DNA from: an uncultured Pseudorhodobacter sp.
Lineage (GTDB): Bacteria > Pseudomonadota > Alphaproteobacteria > Rhodobacterales > Rhodobacteraceae
Direction of reading: 5' to 3'
Length of the DNA: 6,854 bases
Assembly (NCBI GenBank): GCA_945952425.1
Contig: CAMFIX010000160.1
Coordinates: 1-6,854, forward strand
Every line of letters starts with the position of its first letter. Within the stretch, counting starts at the first letter, position 1. Both the position numbers and the translations under genes were made by a program. Of this stretch, positions 1 through 5,897 are shown one piece after another. The notes beneath the pieces are model-generated. The model did no database searches, was not told where the DNA came from, and saw only the letters and a list, made by a program, of their open reading frames with translations.

Positions 1-872
1 TCCGTATATTGCGTGCCCGTCAGCTCGCCCGCCTCGATCGAGGCCAGCGCGTCCTTCTCGCCGTCGTTGCCGAAGATGACCAGCTTGCCCAGCAGCCCCT
101 TCTCCTTGGCCACATCCACGGCCCCCAAGGCCATCGAGTCATTGACGCCGTATACCCCGCCCAAGTCGGGCGTCGCAGCAAGGATCGTGTTCAGCACGTC
201 CTGCGCCTTCTTGCGGTCCCAGTCGGCGACCTGGTCGGCGACGACCTGGATGTCGGGGTGGTGCTTCTTCAGCCCGTCCATGAACCCATTGGTGCGCTGG
301 TCGCGGATGATGATCCCGGGCGGCGCGTTCAGGATCGCGACCTTGCCCTTGCCGCCCATGGCGTCGCCCATGACCTTGGCGATCTCCATCGCGCCGAAAT
401 AGTGGTTCATCTCGACATGGGCCGCATGAGGCTCGGTCGCGTCGATGTTCAGCGTGATGACCGCGATCCCCGCGCGCTTGGCCTTGGCGATGGAGGGCGC
501 CAGCGCCACCGAGTCGATGGGTTGCAGGAAGATCACCTTGGTCCCGTCGTTGATCAGCGTATCCATCAGGCTGACCTGGACCTCGACCTTGCCCTGGCCG
601 TCGAGCAGCTGGTAATCGACGACCTGTTGCGTCCCCAGAACCTCGGAAATCCCCTGGCTCCAGGCGGCGGGAACGGTGTGGGGCATCCACTGGATGAAGG
701 CCATCTTGATGCGCGCGGCGTCTTCGGCCTGGGCGCGGGCGAGGATGGGCGCCCCGGTCTTGGGGTCGGTGCCCATCAGCCCCAGCGAGGCGCCCGCCAG
801 GGCGGCAGGGGCCAGGGTCAGGGCCTTGAGCAACCCGCGGCGGCCTTGGGTCGGTTGGTCTTCCTTGGTCAT
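1..872 (-). CDS. Sugar ABC transporter substrate-binding protein, CUT2/ribose-binding type (3' end cut off by window)
   Basis: Periplasmic binding protein that would deliver a sugar or sugar-like ligand to a CUT2 importer. About 290 codons are present; the C-terminus, perhaps 40-60 residues, lies beyond base 1. The N-terminus has a twin arginine in QGRRGLLKAL (residues 9-18), then a hydrophobic, alanine/leucine-rich stretch to about residue 33 and a possible cleavage site after ARAQA (45-49), so export may be by Tat. Family hallmarks follow: a first strand IKMAFIQ, an LINDGTKVIFLQPIDS segment, GIAVITLNID, GKVAILN, a GVYGVNDSMALGAV segment and IFGNDGEKDALASIEAGEL, typical of periplasmic-binding-protein fold type I sugar receptors. 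The start is supported by GGGAGGA (880-886) seven bases upstream. It follows the lactonase gene after 32 nt on the same strand, implying one operon. The substrate is unknown. Family call is secure; the Tat route is inferred. Confidence 0.9.
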   Translation of the reverse strand, partial: MTKEDQPTQGRRGLLKALTLAPAALAGASLGLMGTDPKTGAPILARAQAEDAARIKMAFIQWMPHTVPAAWSQGISEVLGTQQVVDYQLLDGQGKVEVQVSLMDTLINDGTKVIFLQPIDSVALAPSIAKAKRAGIAVITLNIDATEPHAAHVEMNHYFGAMEIAKVMGDAMGGKGKVAILNAPPGIIIRDQRTNGFMDGLKKHHPDIQVVADQVADWDRKKAQDVLNTILAATPDLGGVYGVNDSMALGAVDVAKEKGLLGKLVIFGNDGEKDALASIEAGELTGTQYT

Positions 873-904
873 GTCTTGCTCCTCCCAGAACGGTTCTTGC
901 CGGA

Positions 905-1828
905 TCAGTTGCGCCAGATGCGACCGGCTCCGCATACGGCAGTAAAGACGGCGTAGACCGAGGACGACGCCGTGATGAAAAGACGGTTGCCCTTGGGGCC
1001 GCCGAAGCAAAGGTTGGCGACCGGCTCGGGCAGGTTCAGGATGCCAAGGGGGGTGCCATTGGGGGCGAAGACCTCGACGCCCCGGGCCGAGCTGACCCAG
1101 AGGTTGCCGAATTCATCCACCCGCAGGCCATCGGGGACGCCCTGCGAGACCTCGATGAGGGGCGCGCCGCCGGTGACCGCCCCCCCGGGCCCGATGTCGA
1201 AGGCCATGACATGGCGGTGGCCCGTCTCGTCATGCGAGGCCGAGCTGTCGGCGACGTAAAGCCGCTCGCCCCCCGGCGAGAAGGCCAGCCCGTTCGGCTT
1301 GACCATCGAGGTGATACGGGGCTGAACCTCCCCCGTCGCGGGGTCGATGCGGTAGACGTAGCAGCCCGCCTGTTCCGGCACCGCCCGGCGGCCCTCGTAG
1401 GCCGACAGAATCCCATAGGTCGGATCGGTGAACCAGACCGCGCCATCCGCGGCCACCACCACATCATTCGGCGCATTCAGCGGCTTGCCGGCATGGGCCT
1501 CGGCCAGAACCTCGCGCCGCCCGGCGTGGTCGAAGCGCACGACGGAGCGCGTCAGATGCTCGCAGACGATGCGGCGGCCTTGGCCGTCCATCGTCTGGCC
1601 GTTGGCGTAGTGGCTGTCGTGGCTGAAGACGCGGGTGCCCAGGTCCGGCACCCATTGCCAGGTGCGGTTCGCCGGAATGTCGGACCACAGCAGGAACTCG
1701 CCAGCCGCATTCCAGACCGGCCCCTCGGCCCAGAGATGCCCGGTCGAAATCCGCTCCAGCCGCGCAATCGGCAGGATCAGGTCGCGCATCCGCGCATCGA
1801 GGATCGTCACGTCCTGAGCCAAATCCAT
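905..1828 (-). CDS. SMP-30/gluconolactonase/LRE family protein (sugar lactonase)
   Basis: Predicted six-bladed beta-propeller lactonase, 307 aa, the usual length for the family, which hydrolyses sugar lactones to aldonic acids using a divalent metal. The expected metal and substrate residues are visible: Glu35 in AEGPVW, Asn121 in LNAPNDV, Asn179 in KPNGLAFS and Asp233 in VPDGLRVDE. Blade motifs WFTDPTYGI and LYVADSS also fit. No signal peptide is evident, so it is probably cytoplasmic. It is first in a leftward unit ahead of a sugar-binding protein, suggesting it acts on an oxidised form of the imported sugar. The start is uncertain. ATG 1828 has GGAGGG abutting it (1829-1834), which is too close. 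TTG 1822 sits six bases from the same GGAGGG and may be the true start, while ATG 1840 lacks a ribosome site. The specific lactone is not deducible. Confidence 0.9.
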   Translation of the reverse strand: MDLAQDVTILDARMRDLILPIARLERISTGHLWAEGPVWNAAGEFLLWSDIPANRTWQWVPDLGTRVFSHDSHYANGQTMDGQGRRIVCEHLTRSVVRFDHAGRREVLAEAHAGKPLNAPNDVVVAADGAVWFTDPTYGILSAYEGRRAVPEQAGCYVYRIDPATGEVQPRITSMVKPNGLAFSPGGERLYVADSSASHDETGHRHVMAFDIGPGGAVTGGAPLIEVSQGVPDGLRVDEFGNLWVSSARGVEVFAPNGTPLGILNLPEPVANLCFGGPKGNRLFITASSSVYAVFTAVCGAGRIWRN

Positions 1829-1894
1829 CCCTCCACCCATGCGCCCAGTCTGCGCCACGGGGCGGGCCGCGTCAGGGGCGAAACCCGGGAAAGA

Positions 1895-1912
1895 CTTGCG
1901 GGAACCCGCAAG
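1895..1912. promoter_or_regulatory. 18-bp perfect inverted repeat, candidate operator
   Basis: CTTGCGGG-AA-CCCGCAAG has 8-bp perfect arms around a two-base AA centre. It lies 66 bp from the lactonase start and 54 bp from the kinase start, in the middle of the divergent gap, a good position for a dimeric regulator acting on both genes. The short centre favours a DNA operator, although an RNA hairpin with a GAAC tetraloop is also possible. The bound protein is unknown; the adjacent LuxR-type response regulator is a candidate by proximity only. Confidence 0.5.
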
Positions 1913-1940
1913 CCCCGCCGCCAACTCCGCGCTTTCGCTG

Positions 1941-1955
1941 CGCAGAAAATCTGCG
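1941..1955. promoter_or_regulatory. CGCAGA-N3-TCTGCG inverted repeat just upstream of kinase start
   Basis: Perfect 6-bp arms flank an AAA spacer, ending 11 bases before the kinase ATG. It sits where a ribosome site or 5' leader would be. It could be an autoregulatory operator or a small hairpin in the mRNA leader that affects translation. This is a short motif and may be coincidental. Confidence 0.35.
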
Positions 1956-1966
1956 ACACTCCGACG

Positions 1967-3166
1967 ATGGAGCGAGAATTTCGGCCCATCGACATGCCGC
2001 AGATCGCCGCGATCCTGACCTCGATCGCGGGGCAGCTGAACTTTCGCGCCGTGATCCGCGCGGCCTCGACCGAGATTGCCGGGCACCTGCCGCATGACCA
2101 CCTGGATGTCGCGCTGATCTCGCCCGATGGCCAGGCGGTGACGGCCTGGGAGACGGGGCTGCACACCGAATGGGATGCCGAGACGACGGCCACCAAGGCG
2201 GTGGATGTCAGCCCGATCCGCGACCTCTTCCGCGGCCGGGTGGATCACATCATCACCGGCGACGCCCAGGCCGACCCGCGCTTTCACTTCGAAGGCGCCT
2301 TTTCGACGCCGATCTTCGCGGTGGGCCTGCGAAGCCGCCTGCATGTGCCCCTGAAGGTCGAGGGCCGGGTGGTCGGCGCGCTGTCTTTCTCGACCCAGGA
2401 CCGCGACAGCTACCGGCCCGAGGATATCGGCAATGCGCGCATCGTGGCGGATATCCTGTCGGGCTATCTTTACGCCCTGCAGCAGGGCGAGCTGGCCCGT
2501 CAAAGCGCCGTCCAGCAGGCCGAGACCGAGGCCCGGGCCGAAGGGCTGCGGCTGGGCGCCCGCCAGCTGGCCGAGGCCTTGGAAGAGGCACGGCGGTCGA
2601 TCGGCATGGACCTGCACGACCAGACCGTCGCCGACCTCTCGCGCATCGCCCGCAACATCCGGCGGCTGGCCGATGGCGGCGGCGCCAAGGGGCCCGACCT
2701 CGACGCGCTGGAGGACGACATCGCCCATTGCCTGCGCGAGCTGCGGGTCATCGTGGACGACGCCCGCCCCTCGGTGCTGGAGCTCTTCGGCTTTGCCGCC
2801 GCGGTCGAGGCGCTGATGAGCCGCAATGCCTCGCAGCCGGTCGATTGGCAGGTGGTGGACGACAGCGGCGGGCTGGTGGATCGGCTGCCCGCCCATACCC
2901 AGGTCGCGCTTTACCGCATCGTGCAAGAGGCGCTGAACAACGCCTTCCGCCATTCGGGTGCGGCGCAGATCGCGGTCAGGATCGCGGCCAAGGGGGCAAT
3001 GGTGACGATCCGGGTGCAGGACGACGGCAGCGGGGTTTCGACCGACCAGCGCCGCGCCTCGGGCCTTGTGAACATGCGCACCCGGGCCGCGCTGATCGAG
3101 GCGGGCTTCCGCCTGAAGTCCGGCCCGAAAGGCACCGAGGTCAAGCTGGAGATCGAAAGCCCATGA
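1967..3166 (+). CDS. Soluble GAF-domain sensor histidine kinase (NarX/DesK-like HisKA_3 type)
   Basis: 399-aa predicted cytoplasmic kinase with no membrane segment. Residues ~20-170 form a GAF-like sensor domain (GAF signs include RSRLHVPLKVEGRVVGALSF, 122-141). A coiled-coil linker rich in Ala/Glu (172-210) leads to the H-box SIGMDLHDQTVADL with phosphoacceptor His217. The ATPase domain has the N-box IVQEALNNAFRHSG (318-331), G1 DDGSGV (352-357) and G2 SGLVNMRTRAAL (365-376). This is the architecture of kinases that pair with LuxR/NarL-type regulators, and such a regulator follows with an ATGA overlap. A small cytoplasmic ligand or redox signal is likely but unidentified. No clear Shine-Dalgarno precedes ATG 1967. 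The frame stays open far upstream, but homology to the family begins near here and the upstream stretch is antisense to the lactonase gene. Target genes are unknown; the divergent lactonase operon is the nearest candidate. Confidence 0.88.
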   Translation: MEREFRPIDMPQIAAILTSIAGQLNFRAVIRAASTEIAGHLPHDHLDVALISPDGQAVTAWETGLHTEWDAETTATKAVDVSPIRDLFRGRVDHIITGDAQADPRFHFEGAFSTPIFAVGLRSRLHVPLKVEGRVVGALSFSTQDRDSYRPEDIGNARIVADILSGYLYALQQGELARQSAVQQAETEARAEGLRLGARQLAEALEEARRSIGMDLHDQTVADLSRIARNIRRLADGGGAKGPDLDALEDDIAHCLRELRVIVDDARPSVLELFGFAAAVEALMSRNASQPVDWQVVDDSGGLVDRLPAHTQVALYRIVQEALNNAFRHSGAAQIAVRIAAKGAMVTIRVQDDGSGVSTDQRRASGLVNMRTRAALIEAGFRLKSGPKGTEVKLEIESP

Positions 3167-3891
3167 GCATCTTCCTGATCGCCGAGGACGACCCCCTGCA
3201 CCGCGGCTTCCTGCGCGAGGTGATCGGGCAATGCGACCTCGGCGATTGCCGGATGGTCGAGGTGGACAATGGCGAGGACGCGATCCGCGAGGTCGAGGGG
3301 CAGGAGGCGCGGGGGGTGATCCTGGACCTGCAGATGCCGCGCCAGACCGGGGTGCAGGTGGCGCGCTGGATCTGGGGCAGGGCGCCCGCGACGCCGATCC
3401 TCTTCTGGTCGAACTATGCGGATGAGGCCTATGTGCGCGGCATCTCGCGCATCGTGCCGACGAACACGCCCTATGGCTATCTCTTGAAATCGGCCTCGCG
3501 CGACCGGCTGACGCGGGCGATCCAATGCGTTTTCGTCGATGGCCAGAACCTGATCGACCGCGAGGTCCGCACGGTGCAAGAGCGCCGCATGGGCCGGATG
3601 ACGGCGCTGACGGAAACCGAATACGAGGTGCTTCTGGACATCGCCATCGGCCTGACCGACCACGCCATCGCTGCGCGGCGAAGGATCTCGCTGCGGTCGG
3701 TCCAGGGGCGGTTGCAGCAGCTTTACCTGAAACTGGGGCTGGACGAGCGGCCCCAGCCGGGCAGCGCGCCGGCCGTCTTCAACTCGCGCGGGCGGGCAGT
3801 GGCGGTGGCGCTGATGCGGCGGCTGATCAACGGGCGGACGGTGGAAATCGCCGAAAGCGAATATGCCGAGGAGGTCCGGGGGCGGGTCTAG
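3163..3891 (+). CDS. Response regulator, REC plus LuxR-like helix-turn-helix
   Basis: 242-aa partner of the upstream kinase, translationally coupled through ATGA. The receiver domain spans residues 1-~122, with acidic pocket Glu8-Asp9-Asp10, phosphoacceptor Asp55 in ILDLQMP, Ser83 in ILFWSNY and Lys109 in YLLKSAS. The output domain (149-193) starts LTETEYEVLLDIAIGL and ends LYLKLGL, the frame of a LuxR/NarL DNA-binding domain. It departs from consensus: the usual NKEIA segment reads DHAIAARRRISL, and the usual recognition-helix His is absent in SVQGRLQQLYLKLG. About 48 residues follow the HTH, including FNSRGRAVAVALMRRLINGRTV, longer than the near-terminal HTH typical of this class. It probably binds DNA when phosphorylated, but the divergent HTH makes target choice unpredictable. 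Its TAG stop overlaps the stop of the convergent GntR gene. Confidence 0.87.
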   Translation: MSIFLIAEDDPLHRGFLREVIGQCDLGDCRMVEVDNGEDAIREVEGQEARGVILDLQMPRQTGVQVARWIWGRAPATPILFWSNYADEAYVRGISRIVPTNTPYGYLLKSASRDRLTRAIQCVFVDGQNLIDREVRTVQERRMGRMTALTETEYEVLLDIAIGLTDHAIAARRRISLRSVQGRLQQLYLKLGLDERPQPGSAPAVFNSRGRAVAVALMRRLINGRTVEIAESEYAEEVRGRV

Positions 3892-3897
3892 CCCCGG
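3876..3897. terminator. GC-rich hairpin spanning the convergent stop codons
   Basis: CCGGGG (3876-3881) can pair with CCCCGG (3892-3897) around a 10-nt loop containing both TAG stops; a shifted GGGGC/GCCCC pairing is an alternative. There is no poly-T tract on either strand, so it is not a standard intrinsic terminator. It may slow polymerase from both directions or help limit the convergent transcripts. Weak call. Confidence 0.25.
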
Positions 3898-4766
3898 GTC
3901 GAGCGCAGCAGCGTCTGCCGGGCCGAGGCGAGATGCGCCTTGCACGCGGCCTCGACCCGTGCCGGATCGCGGGCCATCAGCGCCTCGATATAGGTCAGGT
4001 GTTCGGCCAGCGCCGCGGCATTTCGCGCGGCCTCGTCGGATTTGTTCCACTGGTAATGATAGTGGAAAATCAGGGTGATGATGTCGAAGAAATCCTCGAT
4101 GAAGCGGTTGGGATGGGCCGCGTTCACCAGCCGGTGAAAGGCGCTGTCGAGGTCGGGGAAGAGCCGGTAATCCACCTCGATCCGCCCCATCAGCGCCAGG
4201 TGATCGGCGCGCATCGCGTCCAGGGCCTCCCAGACCGGGTGGCCCTCGGGCAGGGCGGCGAACAGCCGGGCGGAGCGGAGTTCGAACATCTCGCGGATTT
4301 CGAAAAGCTCGATGGCGAAGCGCGCGGTGAAGCCCTTGAAGACCCAGCCGCCATTCGGCCTTTTGTCGATCAGGCCGACGCGCTGGAAGCGGTTCAGGAA
4401 CTCGCGCACCATGGTCGTGGCGACGCCGAAGCGGCGGGCCAGGTCCAGCTCGTTCAGGAAAGTGCCCGGCCGCGCGTTGCCGTGCAGCACGAACGACAGG
4501 AAGGCCTCTTCGAAGCGCTTGGACTGCGGGATGGTCTCGGTCGGACCATAGCGGGGCGCCTCGTGCGGGGGGCGCAGGAGCCGCTTGTCGGCCGAGATCA
4601 GCCCGGCCTCGGCCAGCGCCCGCAAGACCTTGCGCACCGTCGTCCGGCTGACGTCCAGCGCCAGGCAAAGCTGCGATTCGGAAGGCAGCGCGGCCCCGGG
4701 CGCCAGCTGGCCCAGCAGGTCCATCGCGTCGTTGTAAGACCGCTTGAACACCGTGTCCGGCTTCAT
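3888..4766 (-). CDS. GntR family transcriptional regulator with tandem winged helices and an FCD domain
   Basis: 292-aa predicted one-component sugar or acid-responsive regulator. Residues ~6-60 form a complete GntR winged helix (PGAALPSESQLCLALDVSRT, then TVRKVLRALAEAGLIS). Residues ~84-146 form a second one (RPGTFLNELDLARRFGVATT, then MVREFLNRFQRVGLIDKRPNGGWVFKG). The FCD effector domain covers ~150-285, with the D-x3-H pair Asp207/His211, His235 or His237, His256 and His278 matching the metal-binding pattern of the family. Ordinary FadR-type FCD members are about 220-250 aa with one winged helix, so the N-terminal domain looks like an addition or duplication. ATG 4766 has AAGG (4773-4776) six bases upstream. 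It is divergent from the sugar importer and separated by palindromes, so it most likely represses or induces that operon and itself. Ligand unknown; family call is firm, duplication rests on reading motifs. Confidence 0.9.
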   Translation of the reverse strand: MKPDTVFKRSYNDAMDLLGQLAPGAALPSESQLCLALDVSRTTVRKVLRALAEAGLISADKRLLRPPHEAPRYGPTETIPQSKRFEEAFLSFVLHGNARPGTFLNELDLARRFGVATTMVREFLNRFQRVGLIDKRPNGGWVFKGFTARFAIELFEIREMFELRSARLFAALPEGHPVWEALDAMRADHLALMGRIEVDYRLFPDLDSAFHRLVNAAHPNRFIEDFFDIITLIFHYHYQWNKSDEAARNAAALAEHLTYIEALMARDPARVEAACKAHLASARQTLLRSTRG

Positions 4767-4787
4767 CGCCTGCCTTGTCCCTGTTTT

Positions 4788-4798
4788 TTACCGGGTAA
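4788..4798. promoter_or_regulatory. Palindrome TTACC-G-GGTAA, candidate GntR operator
   Basis: Perfect 5-bp arms around one central base, the 11-bp size expected for a GntR/FCD dimer. It touches the proposed -10 box of the regulator gene and lies 21 bp from that gene's start codon, a position suited to autoregulation. Binding by the neighbouring regulator is inferred from location. Confidence 0.45.
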
Positions 4799-4813
4799 GA
4801 TACGGATTGCCTT

Positions 4814-4833
4814 TTATCAGACAAATCAGATTT
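4814..4833. promoter_or_regulatory. Two overlapping 11-bp palindromes in the importer promoter, candidate GntR operators
   Basis: TTATC-A-GACAA (4814-4824, one mismatch between arms) overlaps AAATC-A-GATTT (4823-4833, perfect arms). Their centres are nine bases apart, and both share an ATCAGA core (4816-4821, 4825-4830). Read on the minus strand, the first is TTGTCTGATAA, one base off the TNGTNNNACNA pattern described for FadR/FCD operators. TTTTATC also recurs as a direct repeat at 4812-4818 and 4831-4837. The sites fall between the proposed -35 and -10 boxes of the importer, so binding there would block transcription. Confidence 0.5.
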
Positions 4834-4886
4834 TATCCATAAGGAAACAAGAGGGGGTCAAGGTGGTCGGGCAGGAGGGCAAGGGG

Positions 4887-5897
4887 GTGGTCCCGCAAGG
4901 GGTGGTCCGGGGCAGAGACCCCGGGGTGGTTCTGGGCCTGCGGCTCTTGTCCATCGGGCCGCTGTTGATCCTGGGTCTGCTGGTCGTCGGGGTGGCCCTG
5001 GTGACGCCGGCCTTCCTGAAGCCGATCAACCTTGGGAACATCCTGGCGCAGACCTCGGTCATCGCCATCGTCGCCATGGGGCAACAGCTGGTCATCCTGA
5101 CGCGGGGGATCGACCTGTCGGTGGGCTCAAACCTCGCACTGTCGACCGTGGTGGGCGGTCTGGTCTTCCAGGCCTCGGGCGAGGCGGTGCCGGTGATCGC
5201 CGCCATGCTGGCGACCGGGGCGCTGGTGGGGGCGATCAACGGCACGGTCTATGTCTATGGCCGCCTGCCGCATCCTTTTATCATCACGCTGGCGACGCTC
5301 TCGATCTGCCGCGGCCTGGCCCTGGCGCTTGCTCCCGGCCACACGACCATGCGGGGGATGCCCGAGGCCATCGGAGCCCTCGGCGCGCAAAGCCTTTTGG
5401 GCCTGCCCCTGGGCGTCTTCGTCGTGGCGGCGGTTGCGGGGGTGCTGCTTGTCGTCACCCGCCTGATGGTGGCGGGGCGCTGGATCGCGGCGGTAGGGGG
5501 GAACCCGCAGGCGGCGGTCTCCATGGGCATCCCGGTCAAGGGCGTGCTGGTCGCGACCTATGTCATCTCGGGCCTTTGCGCCGGGATCGGGGCGGTGGTG
5601 CTGGCGGGGCGGACGGATGCGGCCTCGCCGGTCTATGGGCAGCTTCTGGAGCTGGACACGATCGCCGCCGTCATCATCGGGGGCGCGAGCTTCCTTGGCG
5701 GTCGGGGCCACCTTGGCCATGCGCTGATCGGGGCCGTCCTGATCGGGGTTATCCGCAACGCGCTCAACCTGCTGAATGTCGAGGTCTTTTACCAGATGGT
5801 CGCGCTTGGCGTCAGCATCGTGCTGGCGGTCGAGGCCGATGTCCTGCGCTCGCACCTGGAAGCCCGCGCCCGCGTCCTGCAAGCGAGGGCACAATGA
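4887..5897 (+). CDS. Sugar ABC transporter permease, CUT2 (RbsC-like)
   Basis: Inner-membrane channel subunit of a sugar importer, 336 aa from this start, close to the usual 320-340. It is hydrophobic throughout, consistent with about ten membrane helices. CUT2 permease signatures are RGIDLSVGS (73-81), INGTVYVYGRLPHPFI followed by TLATLSICRG, AVGGNPQAAVSMGI (202-215), and the GRTDAASPVYGQ, LELDTIAAVIIGGAS and GHALIGAVLIGVIRNALNLL segments near the C-terminus. There is no ATG near the N-terminus. GTG 4887 has a perfect AGGAGG (4873-4878) eight bases upstream. GTG 4863, with GAGGGGG (4851-4857) five bases upstream, is an alternative adding eight residues. The gene is first in the rightward importer operon and overlaps the ATPase by ATGA. 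Substrate not identifiable. Confidence 0.92.
   Translation: MVPQGVVRGRDPGVVLGLRLLSIGPLLILGLLVVGVALVTPAFLKPINLGNILAQTSVIAIVAMGQQLVILTRGIDLSVGSNLALSTVVGGLVFQASGEAVPVIAAMLATGALVGAINGTVYVYGRLPHPFIITLATLSICRGLALALAPGHTTMRGMPEAIGALGAQSLLGLPLGVFVVAAVAGVLLVVTRLMVAGRWIAAVGGNPQAAVSMGIPVKGVLVATYVISGLCAGIGAVVLAGRTDAASPVYGQLLELDTIAAVIIGGASFLGGRGHLGHALIGAVLIGVIRNALNLLNVEVFYQMVALGVSIVLAVEADVLRSHLEARARVLQARAQ

Larger units (their letters stand above)
1829..1966. promoter_or_regulatory. Divergent intergenic region between lactonase operon and kinase operon
   Basis: This 138-bp gap separates the leftward lactonase gene from the rightward histidine kinase gene, so promoters for both should lie here or very near. 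I could not recognise convincing -35/-10 boxes on either strand; the region is GC-rich. It holds two perfect inverted repeats, annotated separately (1895-1912 and 1941-1955). No small ORF with a ribosome site was seen. Confidence 0.6.
4767..4886. promoter_or_regulatory. Divergent promoter/operator region between regulator gene and sugar importer
   Basis: Markedly more AT-rich than its surroundings from about 4780 to 4850. A plausible rightward promoter is TTGCCT (4807-4812), an 18-nt spacer, then TTTTAT (4831-4836). A plausible leftward promoter on the minus strand is TTGTCT (4824 to 4819), 16 nt, then TATCTT (4802 to 4797). The two overlap, so one bound regulator could control both. Box matches are about 4 of 6 each, so the exact assignments are tentative. 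Confidence 0.55.

Noticed and set aside
887..897. AGAAC-G-GTTCT short palindrome in the lactonase/binding-protein gap
   Set aside because: Five-base arms with a one-base centre, within an operon gap next to a ribosome site; it is too weak to hold as a hairpin and badly placed for an operator.
9..956. Plus-strand open frame of 315 codons opposite the left binding protein
   Set aside because: Its product is rich in Gly/Arg/Asp/His with no recognisable fold, while the opposite strand encodes a clear binding protein with a ribosome site.
905..2953. Very long minus-strand open frame (682 codons)
   Set aside because: Only the part from about 1828 is the lactonase; the upstream portion lies antisense to the kinase gene and has no family-like sequence. 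Long open antisense frames are expected at this GC content.
2911..4824. Minus-strand open frame of 637 codons across the GntR and response regulator genes
   Set aside because: It is in a different frame from the clear GntR gene, its protein is Arg/Pro/Ala-rich, and it starts inside the promoter region.
3525..4860. Long plus-strand open frame running into the permease frame
   Set aside because: It is antisense to the GntR gene and overlaps the response regulator in another frame; its protein is low-complexity Arg/Gly/Ala/Gln-rich. The permease begins at a GTG after the promoter region.
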